Source of the DNA: Myxococcus fulvus
GTDB lineage: Bacteria; Myxococcota; Myxococcia; Myxococcales; Myxococcaceae
DNA length: 64,000 bases
Reading direction: 5' to 3'
Assembly (NCBI RefSeq): GCF_900111765.1
Contig: NZ_FOIB01000019.1
Coordinates: 19,284 to 83,283 of the forward strand
Positions 1-8,090 of the stretch are shown here, piece by piece. A program made the position numbers and the translations under genes. The stretch's first letter is position 1. Each line of letters begins with the position of its first letter. The notes under the pieces are model-generated. The model ran no database searches. It was not told the origin of the DNA and saw only the letters and a program-made list of their open reading frames with translations.

Positions 1-83
1 CATGCAATGAGAGTCGTCGAGCCGACGCCGCGGGTACGCTACCCTCGCTCGCCACACCCCTGGAGTGTTGCGAGGAGCAGGAC

Positions 84-728
84 ATGACCATCACCATCAC
101 CGCATTCGAGAACTCGCCGGACGGCGGCAGGGGCCTGGCGCGGGACATGCGGGTGCGCTGGGCGCTGGAAGAGGTGGGCCAGCCCTACGACGTCCGACTG
201 CTGTCGTTCGCGGCGCTCAAGGAGCCCGCGCACAAGGCGCTGCATCCGTTCGGTCAGATTCCGACCTATGAGGACGGCGAGCTGGTCCTGTTCGAGTCCG
301 GCGCCATCCTCATCCACCTGGCGGAGCGGCACGGTGGCCTGCTGCCGAAGGAGGGGAATGCCCGGGCGCGTGCGATTGCGTGGATGTTCGCGGCGCTCAA
401 CACGGTGGAGCCGGCCATCTTCGACCGCAGCCTGGTGACGATTCTCGAGCGCGACCAGCCCTGGTTCGAGCATCGCCTGCGCGCGCTGGATGAGCTCATC
501 CGCAAGCGGCTGGGTGACCTCTCCGCGCGCCTGGGCGACGCGGACTGGCTGGACGGCGCCTTCAGCGCGGCGGACATCCTGATGGTGACCGTCCTGCGCA
601 GGCTGCACGGGACGGGCCTCATGGAGGCGTATCCGAACCTGGTCGCCTATGTCGCGCGCGCCGAGGCGCGGCCCGCCTACCAGCGCGCCTTCGCCGCGCA
701 GCGGGCGGTGTTCGACGCGGCCCGTTGA
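84..728 (+). CDS. Glutathione S-transferase family protein
   Basis: This 214-residue protein has the two-domain glutathione S-transferase layout: an N-terminal thioredoxin-like half (about residues 1-85) and an all-helical C-terminal half. The glutathione-binding region is visible as FGQIPTYEDGELVLFESGAIL, where the cis-proline and the E-S pair of the family are present. It would conjugate glutathione to electrophiles, or act as a lyase or isomerase, in the cytosol; the substrate cannot be told from sequence. The start is supported by AGGAG six bases upstream. It stands alone and is followed by a strong hairpin. Family membership is secure; the specific role is not. Confidence 0.9.
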   Translation: MTITITAFENSPDGGRGLARDMRVRWALEEVGQPYDVRLLSFAALKEPAHKALHPFGQIPTYEDGELVLFESGAILIHLAERHGGLLPKEGNARARAIAWMFAALNTVEPAIFDRSLVTILERDQPWFEHRLRALDELIRKRLGDLSARLGDADWLDGAFSAADILMVTVLRRLHGTGLMEAYPNLVAYVARAEARPAYQRAFAAQRAVFDAAR

Positions 729-745
729 GGTGGGAGGGTCGCGTG

Positions 746-771
746 GGAGGCCGGGCTGCCTGGCGGCCTCC
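746..771 (+). terminator. Hairpin terminator after the glutathione S-transferase gene
   Basis: A perfect 8-base-pair stem (GGAGGCCG at 746-753 pairing with 764-771) with a 10-base loop begins 17 bases after the stop codon. There is no clear T-tract, as is usual at this G+C content. Confidence 0.5.
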
Positions 772-817
772 GCGCGAACGGGCTGAAATCCCACGGCGTG
801 CGTGCTAGACAGGGCAT

Positions 818-836
818 GCGCTGGTCCTGCCAGCGC
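818..836 (+). other. Leader hairpin upstream of the Cfr-like gene
   Basis: GCGCTGG and CCAGCGC form a perfect 7-base-pair stem around the loop TCCTG. It lies in the 243-base leader, about 135 bases before the methyltransferase start. It could be a structured 5' leader element or chance in GC-rich DNA. Confidence 0.25.
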
Positions 837-971
837 TACCATGGCCTAGGTCACCCCAAACCCCATCGATTCGAGGACGCCCGTCGTCCTCTCGACCGCG
901 CCGCACACGTCCGCCGTGTGCCGTCGGGTTTGAAGTGCCTCACCCCCCACGCCGCTTCAGGAGTCATCGCC

Positions 972-2081
972 ATGCATGGCCGCATTGCGCACGAGCTCGT
1001 GCACCCACCTCCAGGCATCCTCGCCGAGGTCCACGCCTTCCTCCACGGGCTCGGTGCGCCCGCGTATCGCTACCACCAGTTGGTGACGGCCTTTCAGCGC
1101 GGCGCGCAGGGGTTCGAGGAGGTCCGAGACCTGCCGGGAGACCTCCGGCGGCAGCTCGTCTCCCGCTTCGGGCCGACGGTCCTCCCGCTCGAGGTCGAGT
1201 CCGTGCGCACGGGAGAGCAGGTCGAGAAGGTGCTCTTCCGCACGCGCTCGGGTGCGCGGGTGGAGACCGTTCTGTCTCGCTACCGCGCCGGCTGGGCCTC
1301 GGTCTGTGTGTCCACCCAGGCGGGCTGTGGTCTGGCGTGTTCGTTCTGTGCCACGGGGGCGCTGGGGCTCGAGCGCAACCTGAGCGCCGACGAGATTTGC
1401 GCTCAGGTCGTGCACCAACGGTGGAGCTCGGGGCCTGGGGGGGCTCCGAAGAGCGTCGCGTTCATGGGGATGGGTGAGGCGCTCGCCAATCCGAACGTGC
1501 TCACCGCGCTGAGCGTGCTCACGTCGCCGGGATTGGGCGGACTGTCACCGCGTCGAATCACCGTCTCGACGGTGGGCCTCGCGCCGGCGCTCCAGGCGCT
1601 CACCGAGGCGCACCCGCAGGTCACCCTGACGCTCTCGGTGCACTCCGCGTTCCCCGAGCAGCGCGCGCAGCTCATCCCGCTCGAGCGTCGCTACTCCCTG
1701 GAGGAGAACCTCGCCATCCTGGACCGACACGTGGTGCGCGCGCGGCGGAAGACCTATCTGGCGTACCTCCTGATTGAGGGTGTCAATGACTCCGAGGACC
1801 ACCTCGTCGCGCTCGGGCGGCTGGTGCAACGCAGGACCCGGCCCGAGCTCTTTCACGTCAGCGTCATCCGCTACAACGCGGCCTTCGGGGCGGACCCGTC
1901 GTTCCGGGCCCCGGTGTCGTCGAAGGTCGACGACTTCGTGGCGGGGCTGCACCGCCTGGGCGTCTCGGCGACGCGACGACAGCAGTTCGGGGCGGACATC
2001 GATGCGGCGTGCGGACAGTTGCGTGCCGAGTCGATGGCACGCCTTGGCCGCCGCCGCCCCACGGGCGACCCGCTGGGATGA
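972..2081 (+). CDS. Cfr/RlmN-family radical SAM 23S rRNA methyltransferase, Cfr-like
   Basis: This 369-residue protein belongs to the radical-SAM enzymes that methylate A2503 of 23S rRNA. The iron-sulfur motif CxxxCxxC is at Cys119/123/126. The methyl-carrying cysteine pair is present: Cys112, seven residues before the cluster as in the family, and a C-terminal Cys near residue 347 in DIDAACGQL. Several blocks resemble Cfr (C8 methylation, PhLOPSA antibiotic resistance) more than housekeeping RlmN: MGMGEALAN instead of MGMGEPL, LSPRR, PQVTLTLSVHS, RKTYLAYLLIEGVND, FHVSVIRYN and QFGADIDAACGQL. I chose the internal ATG because homology begins there; an in-frame extension to 798 is open but unconserved in look. 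C8 rather than C2 specificity is inferred. Confidence 0.85.
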   Translation: MHGRIAHELVHPPPGILAEVHAFLHGLGAPAYRYHQLVTAFQRGAQGFEEVRDLPGDLRRQLVSRFGPTVLPLEVESVRTGEQVEKVLFRTRSGARVETVLSRYRAGWASVCVSTQAGCGLACSFCATGALGLERNLSADEICAQVVHQRWSSGPGGAPKSVAFMGMGEALANPNVLTALSVLTSPGLGGLSPRRITVSTVGLAPALQALTEAHPQVTLTLSVHSAFPEQRAQLIPLERRYSLEENLAILDRHVVRARRKTYLAYLLIEGVNDSEDHLVALGRLVQRRTRPELFHVSVIRYNAAFGADPSFRAPVSSKVDDFVAGLHRLGVSATRRQQFGADIDAACGQLRAESMARLGRRRPTGDPLG

Positions 2082-2188
2082 CCCTGGTGGGGGCCGGGGC
2101 GCCGGGAACTTTCGTGCGCCTCGGGTTCCCAGGAATCGCGGCTCGCGCATTAGCCGCTCCGAAGCGACATTTCTCGGAGGCAGTGCGC

Positions 2189-3874
2189 ATGCGATTCCGT
2201 GGTCTTGCAGCAGTCCTTTCCCTCATCCTGTCCGCTTGTTCCTCGGGCCCCGTGGACGCGCCCGCGAGCCAGGAGTCGCTCGCCGGTGAGCACCAGTCCC
2301 TGGAGCCGGGCGAGGTTTCGCTGTTCCTGGATTCGGCCCGTCCCACCATCGCGATGGACAGCGATACCGCGGCGGTGGAGCTGGGGATGAAGTTCCGCGT
2401 GACGGCCCCTGGCACCGTGCGGGGCGTGCGCTTCTTCAAGGGTGGGGCGCAGAACGTCGGTCCCCACCGCGTGAGCCTGTGGAGCCGGACGGGCACGAAG
2501 CTCGCGGAGGCGACGTCCACGAGCGAGACGACGACGGGGTGGCAGACGGTGCGTCTGGCGTCCCCCGTCACCGTCACCGTGGGGACCACCTATGTCGTGT
2601 CGTACTACGCGTCCGCCGGGCGGTATGGCGCCACCGTGGGCGGCTTCAACGCGGGCAAGTCGCGCGGCCCCATCCAGGGGCTCGCCTCGGGCGTGGACGG
2701 GGTCAACGGCGTCTATCGCTACGGGGGCGGCTTCCCGACGCAGGGCTATCAGAACACCGACTACGCGGTGGACGTGGTCTTCCTCCCGGACACCACGGAG
2801 CCCACGCCGGACACGCAGGCGCCGACGGCTCCCTCCGGGCTCGTCGCTTCCGTGGTGTCCGCGAGCGCCATCAACCTGAGCTGGGGCGCCTCCACGGACA
2901 ATGTCGGTGTCGTGGCCTACGACGTCTTCCGGGGGGGCGTGCAGCTCGCCTCCACGTCGAGCCGCACCTATTCGGACACGGGCCTCACGGCGGCCACGGC
3001 CTACAGCTACCTGGTGAAGGCGCGTGATGCGGCGGGCAATGTCAGCGCGAACTCGAACACCGTCACCGCGACGACCCAGTCGGCCCCTCCGTCCGGCGGC
3101 TTCCCGAACGCGAGCACGACGGGGGTGCCGGCGGGGACGCAGCTGACGCCCTACACGGGGCCCTGCACCATCACCGTGGCCAACACGGTCATCGACGCGA
3201 AGACGGTGAACTGTGACCTCAACATCCGCGCGGCGGGCGTCATCATCCGCAACTCGAAGATCAACGGCAGCGTCGCCACGGACGAGAACTCCACGGGCTT
3301 CTCCTTCACCCTCACCGACTCCCACGTCGACGCGGGTGACCGGTACGCCACGGGCGTGGGCGCCGTGAACTTCACCGCCATCCGCGTGCACGTCGAGGGC
3401 GGCAATCGCTCCATGCACTGCTGGCACGACTGCGAGATTCGCGACTCCTACGTCCATGGCCAGATGACGGACGAGACGGGGATGGCGCACGAGTCCGGCA
3501 TCCGGATGGGCCGCAACGTCACGCTCCGGCACAACACCATCATCTGCGACGCGCCGAACATCCCGCCCGACGCGGGGTGCTCGGCGGCGCTCACCGGCTA
3601 TGGTGACTTCGCGCCGGTGGAGAACAACCTGGTGGAGAACAACTACTTCCCGGGCACGACGGGCGGCTTCTGCGCCTACGGCGGCTCGTCCAGGGGCAAG
3701 CCGTACTCGGACGCGACGAACAACATCCGCTTCATCGGCAACGTTTTCGGTCGCGGTGAGAGCGGGCGCTGTGGCTGGTACGGCGCCATCACCAGCTTCG
3801 ACACCTCGGAGCCGGGGAACGTCTGGTCCAACAACACGTGGGAGGACGGCACCGTCCTCCCGCCGTCGAACTAG
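2189..3874 (+). CDS. Lipoprotein with DUF4082-like, fibronectin III and beta-helix regions
   Basis: This is a 561-residue secreted lipoprotein; the lipobox LSAC puts the modified cysteine at residue 17. About residues 45-200 look like a DUF4082 beta-sandwich (GMKFRVTAPGTVRGVRFFKG). About 212-300 form a fibronectin type III domain (APSGLVASVVSASAINLSW). The remainder resembles a right-handed parallel beta-helix, with rows such as VIIRNSKINGSV and HNTIICDAP. The role is probably binding or cleaving extracellular polysaccharide, but no catalytic residues can be assigned. The start follows CTCGGAGG with suitable spacing. It converges on another beta-helix lipoprotein, with 18 bases between the two stops. 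Confidence 0.8.
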   Translation: MRFRGLAAVLSLILSACSSGPVDAPASQESLAGEHQSLEPGEVSLFLDSARPTIAMDSDTAAVELGMKFRVTAPGTVRGVRFFKGGAQNVGPHRVSLWSRTGTKLAEATSTSETTTGWQTVRLASPVTVTVGTTYVVSYYASAGRYGATVGGFNAGKSRGPIQGLASGVDGVNGVYRYGGGFPTQGYQNTDYAVDVVFLPDTTEPTPDTQAPTAPSGLVASVVSASAINLSWGASTDNVGVVAYDVFRGGVQLASTSSRTYSDTGLTAATAYSYLVKARDAAGNVSANSNTVTATTQSAPPSGGFPNASTTGVPAGTQLTPYTGPCTITVANTVIDAKTVNCDLNIRAAGVIIRNSKINGSVATDENSTGFSFTLTDSHVDAGDRYATGVGAVNFTAIRVHVEGGNRSMHCWHDCEIRDSYVHGQMTDETGMAHESGIRMGRNVTLRHNTIICDAPNIPPDAGCSAALTGYGDFAPVENNLVENNYFPGTTGGFCAYGGSSRGKPYSDATNNIRFIGNVFGRGESGRCGWYGAITSFDTSEPGNVWSNNTWEDGTVLPPSN

Positions 3875-3892
3875 CGAGGCGTCCCGGAGGTC

Positions 3893-5167
3893 TCAATCGT
3901 GTCGCTCGATGGGGACCTCCACGCCCGTGGCCTCCCAGACGTTGCCCGCGGCGGACAGCTGCGTCTGGGTGCTCACCAGCACGGCGCAGTCGTAGATGGT
4001 CCGCGCGCCGAAGACGTTGTTGCGCACCGCCATGCCTTGCAGGCTCGCGCCGCCCGCGTGGCCCAGGTTCACGATGCAACTGCCCCGGTCCAGGCGGTTG
4101 CGCTCCACCCTCACATCGCGCGTGGGGCCGGCCTCCTGGTTCACGAAGATGGCCGCGCCGACGTCCTCCCCCGGGCCATGCACGTTGCTGTCGTAGATGC
4201 CGATGTCGCTGCCCCCGAAGACGCTGATGCCGTACTGGGCACCCACCGGGTCCAGGGCGTGGATCCACGTGGACTCCACCCGCGCGCCGGAGCGCAGGCT
4301 CATCCCCACCACCACCCCGTGGATGTTCATCCGACGCGCGGTGAAGCCTCCGCCCACCACCCCCCACTGCAGCGTGGACGACTCCTCGGCGAAGACCTCC
4401 ACGTCCTCCATCACGACCCCTGTCACCCCGGTGACGTTGATGATGCCGTCGATTTCACGCGGCACCGGCGCATGCACCACGCAGCGGCGCACGGTGACGT
4501 CGTTCGCGCGGATGATGAGCCGGCCGTGGATGTCCCGGTCCTCGAGCACGGCCCCCGGCGTGTCCACCACGAGGTCTCCCTCATGTCGGACCAGGACCGC
4601 CCCCGCGGGCACGCCGGTGTTCCTCGGGCCTGGTAGGCCCGGGTTGGCGCGGCAGGAGACGTTGGCGGGGCAGGCCTTGCACGCGCCGTCCTCGCAGCGG
4701 AAGCCATCCGCGCATTCGATGGGCTCGGAGCACGGAGGCTGTGAGAGCCCCAGGTCCTCGAGCGCGGAGAGCTGACCGAAGCTGCGAGTGCCCTCGCTCC
4801 AGGCTCCGGCCATCGGCGCCGGGAGCCCCGCGCGGGTCATCCGCACGAGCGACGCGGGGCCACGGTGCCCCGGCGCCGACTCGGCGCGCATCTCCACGCG
4901 CGCGGGTATAGCGAGTGTCCTCCCGGAAGGCTCCAGGGCATAGGTCGCTCCCACCGACCAGTCCCGTGTCCCCTGTTCCTGGAGCGAGACAGTCTCCTCG
5001 CCCGCGAGCGCCCCCGGTGGAATCGTCACGCGCACGCGACCATCACGGGAGGTGACAGTGCCTCCCTCGCGCCCGATGACACGCACGTCGGGACGGCCGC
5101 GCGCATCGAAGAGCCCTTCGCCACACGCGAGCAGGCCCAGCGCCGCGACGAGGAGCCGCTTTCGCAT
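3893..5167 (-). CDS. Beta-helix lipoprotein, last gene of the sigma/caspase operon
   Basis: This 424-residue predicted lipoprotein has its lipobox cysteine at residue 15 (ALGLLACGEG). An N-terminal beta-rich segment resembles a ZU5-like domain (GREGGTVTSRDGRVRVTIPPGAL). A cysteine-rich linker follows at about residues 155-185, and then a right-handed beta-helix opening with NTGVPAGAVL. Its start codon overlaps the caspase stop as TGATG, so it is translated with that gene. The beta-helix opening resembles the one in the convergent neighbour, suggesting a shared module. Function is unknown; it may be the surface-exposed output or substrate of the upstream protease system. Confidence 0.75.
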   Translation of the reverse strand: MRKRLLVAALGLLACGEGLFDARGRPDVRVIGREGGTVTSRDGRVRVTIPPGALAGEETVSLQEQGTRDWSVGATYALEPSGRTLAIPARVEMRAESAPGHRGPASLVRMTRAGLPAPMAGAWSEGTRSFGQLSALEDLGLSQPPCSEPIECADGFRCEDGACKACPANVSCRANPGLPGPRNTGVPAGAVLVRHEGDLVVDTPGAVLEDRDIHGRLIIRANDVTVRRCVVHAPVPREIDGIINVTGVTGVVMEDVEVFAEESSTLQWGVVGGGFTARRMNIHGVVVGMSLRSGARVESTWIHALDPVGAQYGISVFGGSDIGIYDSNVHGPGEDVGAAIFVNQEAGPTRDVRVERNRLDRGSCIVNLGHAGGASLQGMAVRNNVFGARTIYDCAVLVSTQTQLSAAGNVWEATGVEVPIERHD

Positions 5168-6711
5168 CAGAGTCGGAAGCCCAGACCGGTGACGGCCTCG
5201 AACGCGGGTCGCAAGACTCCGCGGCCATTCAGCCGGAACGAGGCGAGCTGCGCCTCCGCCTCCGAGACCCAGGAGAACCGCCCCCCGAGCGACAGCGAGT
5301 GGGAGAGCACCACTCCCGCGCGCCCCCGGAGCGTCGTCCCCTCCGACGTGCTCGCTACCGACTGGCGGACCGCGTCCGCGCCCAGCCTGCCGCCGGCCTC
5401 GAGTCCCCGGACGGGAAGCCGCCAGAGCCACGCGACATCCCCACCCATGCTCCGGAGCGCATACGGCAGCCCGGCATCCTGGCCGCGCCCAGCCTGGTAC
5501 CGCGCCCGGATGCGCAGCGTCTGGGAGGTGCCCATCGTGACGTCGCCCCCCAGCAGCAGCGCGGGGGCGAGCCCCATGCCTCGCAGCAGCGGCGTGTTGA
5601 GTCCCACCGAGGCGAAGAGCTCCAGCTCCCGGCCAATGGCCTCGCCTCCCTTCGTCCCGCGCTCCGCGAACGGACGCGGTGTCAGCGTGACGGTCGTCGC
5701 CGTGCGCTCCTCTCCGCGCGTGAGCGCGAAGGCGCCGGTCCAGACATCGTCCGCCGTCGTCCGGATGAGCCGGTAGCTCCCGGCACGCAGCGCGAGCCGC
5801 TGTGGCTTCACCGGGTCCTCGCGGAGCTCCAGCACCTCGCCGAGCCCCTCGTCGCGCACGACGAGCCAGCGCCTGTCGGCCCGTGTCCCCGGGGCGAAGA
5901 CGAGCCGCGCGTCCGCGTGGCGCAGCTCGGCGAGCACGATTTCTCCCTTGCCCTTCAGGTCCAGGGCGTACGTCGGACGCTGGGCGACGCCGGAGACCTC
6001 GGCCGTGTGGGAGACCGTCTTCGCATACGCATAGCGATACGCCTCCTGGAGGGTGATGCGGCTGTCCGAGTCCGCGTCCGCCGCGCCGCGAAGCCCGGCC
6101 GTCAGGTGGTGCGTGAAGAAGCTCCCCCGCAGCTCCGCGCTCTCCAGCGCGTTCTCACCAGGCCCCGAGGACGCGAGGATGGCGGTCCCATCCGGGGACT
6201 CATCGCTGGTGACGTCGAGCGCGAAGCCGCCGGGCACGGCCTTCGCCCCCTTCGGGCTGACGAGGCCTCCGGACTTGCATGCATCCACGAAAGCCAGCCG
6301 CACGTGCGCCCGCGAGGCGCCGAGCAGCTTCTTCAGCTCCGCGAAGGTGAAGGTCTCGCTCCCCAGCTCCAGGCCCTTCTCCGTGGCATGTCCGGACCAG
6401 TAGAGCAGCAGGAGGCTTCGTCGCGAGGAACGACTCGCCGCCTCGGCGATGCGCTGTTCGAGCGCGCGCGCCTCCACGAGCAGCCGCGCGCGGGTGGGCT
6501 GATGGAGCACGCGCACGTCCTCGCCCTGGAAGCCCCCGAGCTCCTTCAGCGTGTCCGCGAAGCGTGACGCATCCGCCTCCGCGAAGCGCAGCCGCGCATG
6601 GCCCGCCGCGCCCACGTTGCCGCCGACCACGAGCGCGAACCTGCGCTCGGGCAGCTGGGCCCGCGCGGACGCCGCGAAGAGCAGTACGACCAGCCATGCC
6701 AGCCGGCTCAT
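5167..6711 (-). CDS. Caspase-like (peptidase C14) protein with signal peptide
   Basis: This 514-residue protein has a signal peptide (residues 1-19) and a caspase/metacaspase p20-type domain at about 24-260. The catalytic dyad is visible: His108 in YWSGHAT and Cys145 in FVDACKSGG. The C-terminal half (about 270-514) is beta-rich and ends in an aromatic-terminated strand pattern, possibly an outer-membrane-like barrel; that is a weak reading. The start codon overlaps the anti-sigma stop (ATGA) and the stop overlaps the next start (TGATG). In this family cleavage is usually after Arg/Lys or Asp; the substrate here is unknown. It sits between a sigma/anti-sigma pair and a lipoprotein. Confidence 0.85.
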   Translation of the reverse strand: MSRLAWLVVLLFAASARAQLPERRFALVVGGNVGAAGHARLRFAEADASRFADTLKELGGFQGEDVRVLHQPTRARLLVEARALEQRIAEAASRSSRRSLLLLYWSGHATEKGLELGSETFTFAELKKLLGASRAHVRLAFVDACKSGGLVSPKGAKAVPGGFALDVTSDESPDGTAILASSGPGENALESAELRGSFFTHHLTAGLRGAADADSDSRITLQEAYRYAYAKTVSHTAEVSGVAQRPTYALDLKGKGEIVLAELRHADARLVFAPGTRADRRWLVVRDEGLGEVLELREDPVKPQRLALRAGSYRLIRTTADDVWTGAFALTRGEERTATTVTLTPRPFAERGTKGGEAIGRELELFASVGLNTPLLRGMGLAPALLLGGDVTMGTSQTLRIRARYQAGRGQDAGLPYALRSMGGDVAWLWRLPVRGLEAGGRLGADAVRQSVASTSEGTTLRGRAGVVLSHSLSLGGRFSWVSEAEAQLASFRLNGRGVLRPAFEAVTGLGFRL

Positions 6712-7406
6712 GGCGCGCCGCGCTCCAGCAACACCGTGGAGGTCCGGGCCCCGGGGATGTGGACCGCGGTGGGGTCTCGCACCGGGCTGCCCTGGAGGGC
6801 CTGCTCGACGACGGTCCAGCCCAGGGGCTCGGGTGAAATCACCGCCCAGATGCGCTCGGGTCCCTCCGCCGCATCCAGCACCGCGCTGCCCGGGAGCACC
6901 TGTGTCCCGTCCACCGCGAGCGGCGTCGTCCCTTCGGCGGGCACCAGGCGCGAGACGGCGCCCGTGGCGTCCACGGAGGCAATCCAGACGAAGGCCGCCG
7001 CGCCCGGCGCCACCTGGAAGCGGAGGGACTCTCCTGGCCGCACGTGCTCGCCCTGGGTCGCGGCCCGCGGTGCTCCCTGGCCTCCGATGTAGACGGTGAG
7101 CTCGTCGCCCTTGGTCGCGTAGCGTGGGAGCTCTGGGGAAGGGGCGTGGAGGAGGACCAGCGCGACGGCGGCGAGCGCGGCCGTGGCGAGCAGCGGCGCC
7201 CAGCGCCTCAGCGGCGAGGGGCGGGCCTTCGCCATCCAGCGAGGGTGCTGGCGGGCGAAGGCGCCAGAGGCCTCGGCGGCGGCCCGCTCCCAGGACTGGC
7301 AGTGGGCACACCCGGTGATGTGTCGGGCGGTGGCGGGGTTCGGTCGGAGCAGGTGCTCCTCGAGCGTGAGGTCGCTCGGGCATTGCGACGTCCGTGCCGC
7401 GTTCAT
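6708..7406 (-). CDS. Zinc-finger anti-sigma factor with membrane anchor and DUF4384-like tail
   Basis: This 232-residue protein has an N-terminal anti-sigma zinc finger with the HxxxCxxC motif (His29, Cys33, Cys36), then a single membrane helix at about 68-87. The extracytoplasmic domain of about 140 residues resembles DUF4384, a domain often next to caspase-like proteases (GESLRFQVAPGAAAFVWIAS). It should hold the ECF sigma factor inactive at the membrane. ATG overlaps the sigma stop by ATGA, and its own stop overlaps the caspase start. The signal that releases the sigma factor is unknown; the neighbouring protease is an obvious candidate to act on it. Confidence 0.85.
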   Translation of the reverse strand: MNAARTSQCPSDLTLEEHLLRPNPATARHITGCAHCQSWERAAAEASGAFARQHPRWMAKARPSPLRRWAPLLATAALAAVALVLLHAPSPELPRYATKGDELTVYIGGQGAPRAATQGEHVRPGESLRFQVAPGAAAFVWIASVDATGAVSRLVPAEGTTPLAVDGTQVLPGSAVLDAAEGPERIWAVISPEPLGWTVVEQALQGSPVRDPTAVHIPGARTSTVLLERGAP

Positions 7407-7888
7407 TCGAAGACCCCTCGGCGGGCGTTCGCCAGGAAGAGTTGGATGCGCTTGCCGATGGTCTTGCGTGAGAGGCCGAGCAGCTCCGCGGCCTCCTCCT
7501 GGGAGTGGCCGTCGACGAGCACGAGCCACGCGACCATGCGCTCGTGCTCCGTGGCGCGGGAGAGCGCCTCGCGCGCCAGCTGCCGGTCGGCCACCTCCGT
7601 GAAGCTGTCGGTGGGCGCTGGCGCGTCGTGGTTCAGCTCCGCGCCGCTCGCCGTCTCCCAGGCATCGTCGCGAAGCTGGGCGAAGCACACCCGCGTCGCG
7701 ATGACGTAGACCCAGCGCAGCTGCTCGGGCTCCGGAGGCAGCCGGGCGCGATGACGCACCAGCTGCATGTAGACCTTCTGGCAGGCGTCCGAGGCCTCGT
7801 CCGGGTTGCGCAGAATCTTCAGGCAACGGCGGTAGATGGCCGGTCCGAGTCTGCGGCAGACCTCTTCGAGGGCATCACCGTCGCGCAT
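7403..7888 (-). CDS. ECF-type RNA polymerase sigma factor
   Basis: This 161-residue protein has sigma region 2 (NPDEASDACQKVYMQLVRHR, about residues 33-52) and a sigma-4 helix-turn-helix (SQEEAAELLGLSRKTIGKRI) at the C-terminus, with no region 3, as in extracytoplasmic-function sigma factors. It is the first gene of a four-gene coupled operon and overlaps the anti-sigma gene by ATGA. Autoregulation of the operon is likely for this class, but I could not pick out a matching promoter pair by eye. The divergent gene is a sensor kinase. Confidence 0.88.
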   Translation of the reverse strand: MRDGDALEEVCRRLGPAIYRRCLKILRNPDEASDACQKVYMQLVRHRARLPPEPEQLRWVYVIATRVCFAQLRDDAWETASGAELNHDAPAPTDSFTEVADRQLAREALSRATEHERMVAWLVLVDGHSQEEAAELLGLSRKTIGKRIQLFLANARRGVFE

Positions 7889-8090
7889 CAGGGAACCCGA
7901 CGAGGAGAGGAGGACGTCGACCGCGGCGCCCCCGAGCGTACACCCAGCCCGCGCGTCAAGGCGACCCCGTCGCAGCCCGGTCGACGATTCGACCTGGACC
8001 GCCGCGTCACGCGGACCGGGGGGCGACGGGTCACCCGAGCGTGGGGCCGCGTGAAGACAAGGGCGGTGTCTCGCGGCAAGAGTGTCGACC

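Noticed and set aside
2104..2131. GGAACTT-N15-TCCCA as an ECF-type promoter
   Set aside because: The -10 half is a poor match and the same bases form a GGGAAC/GTTCCC inverted repeat; not enough to call.
7889..8081. TTGACG...TACGCT as a sigma-70 promoter for the sigma/caspase operon
   Set aside because: The spacer is only about 13 bases, too short for a functional pair.
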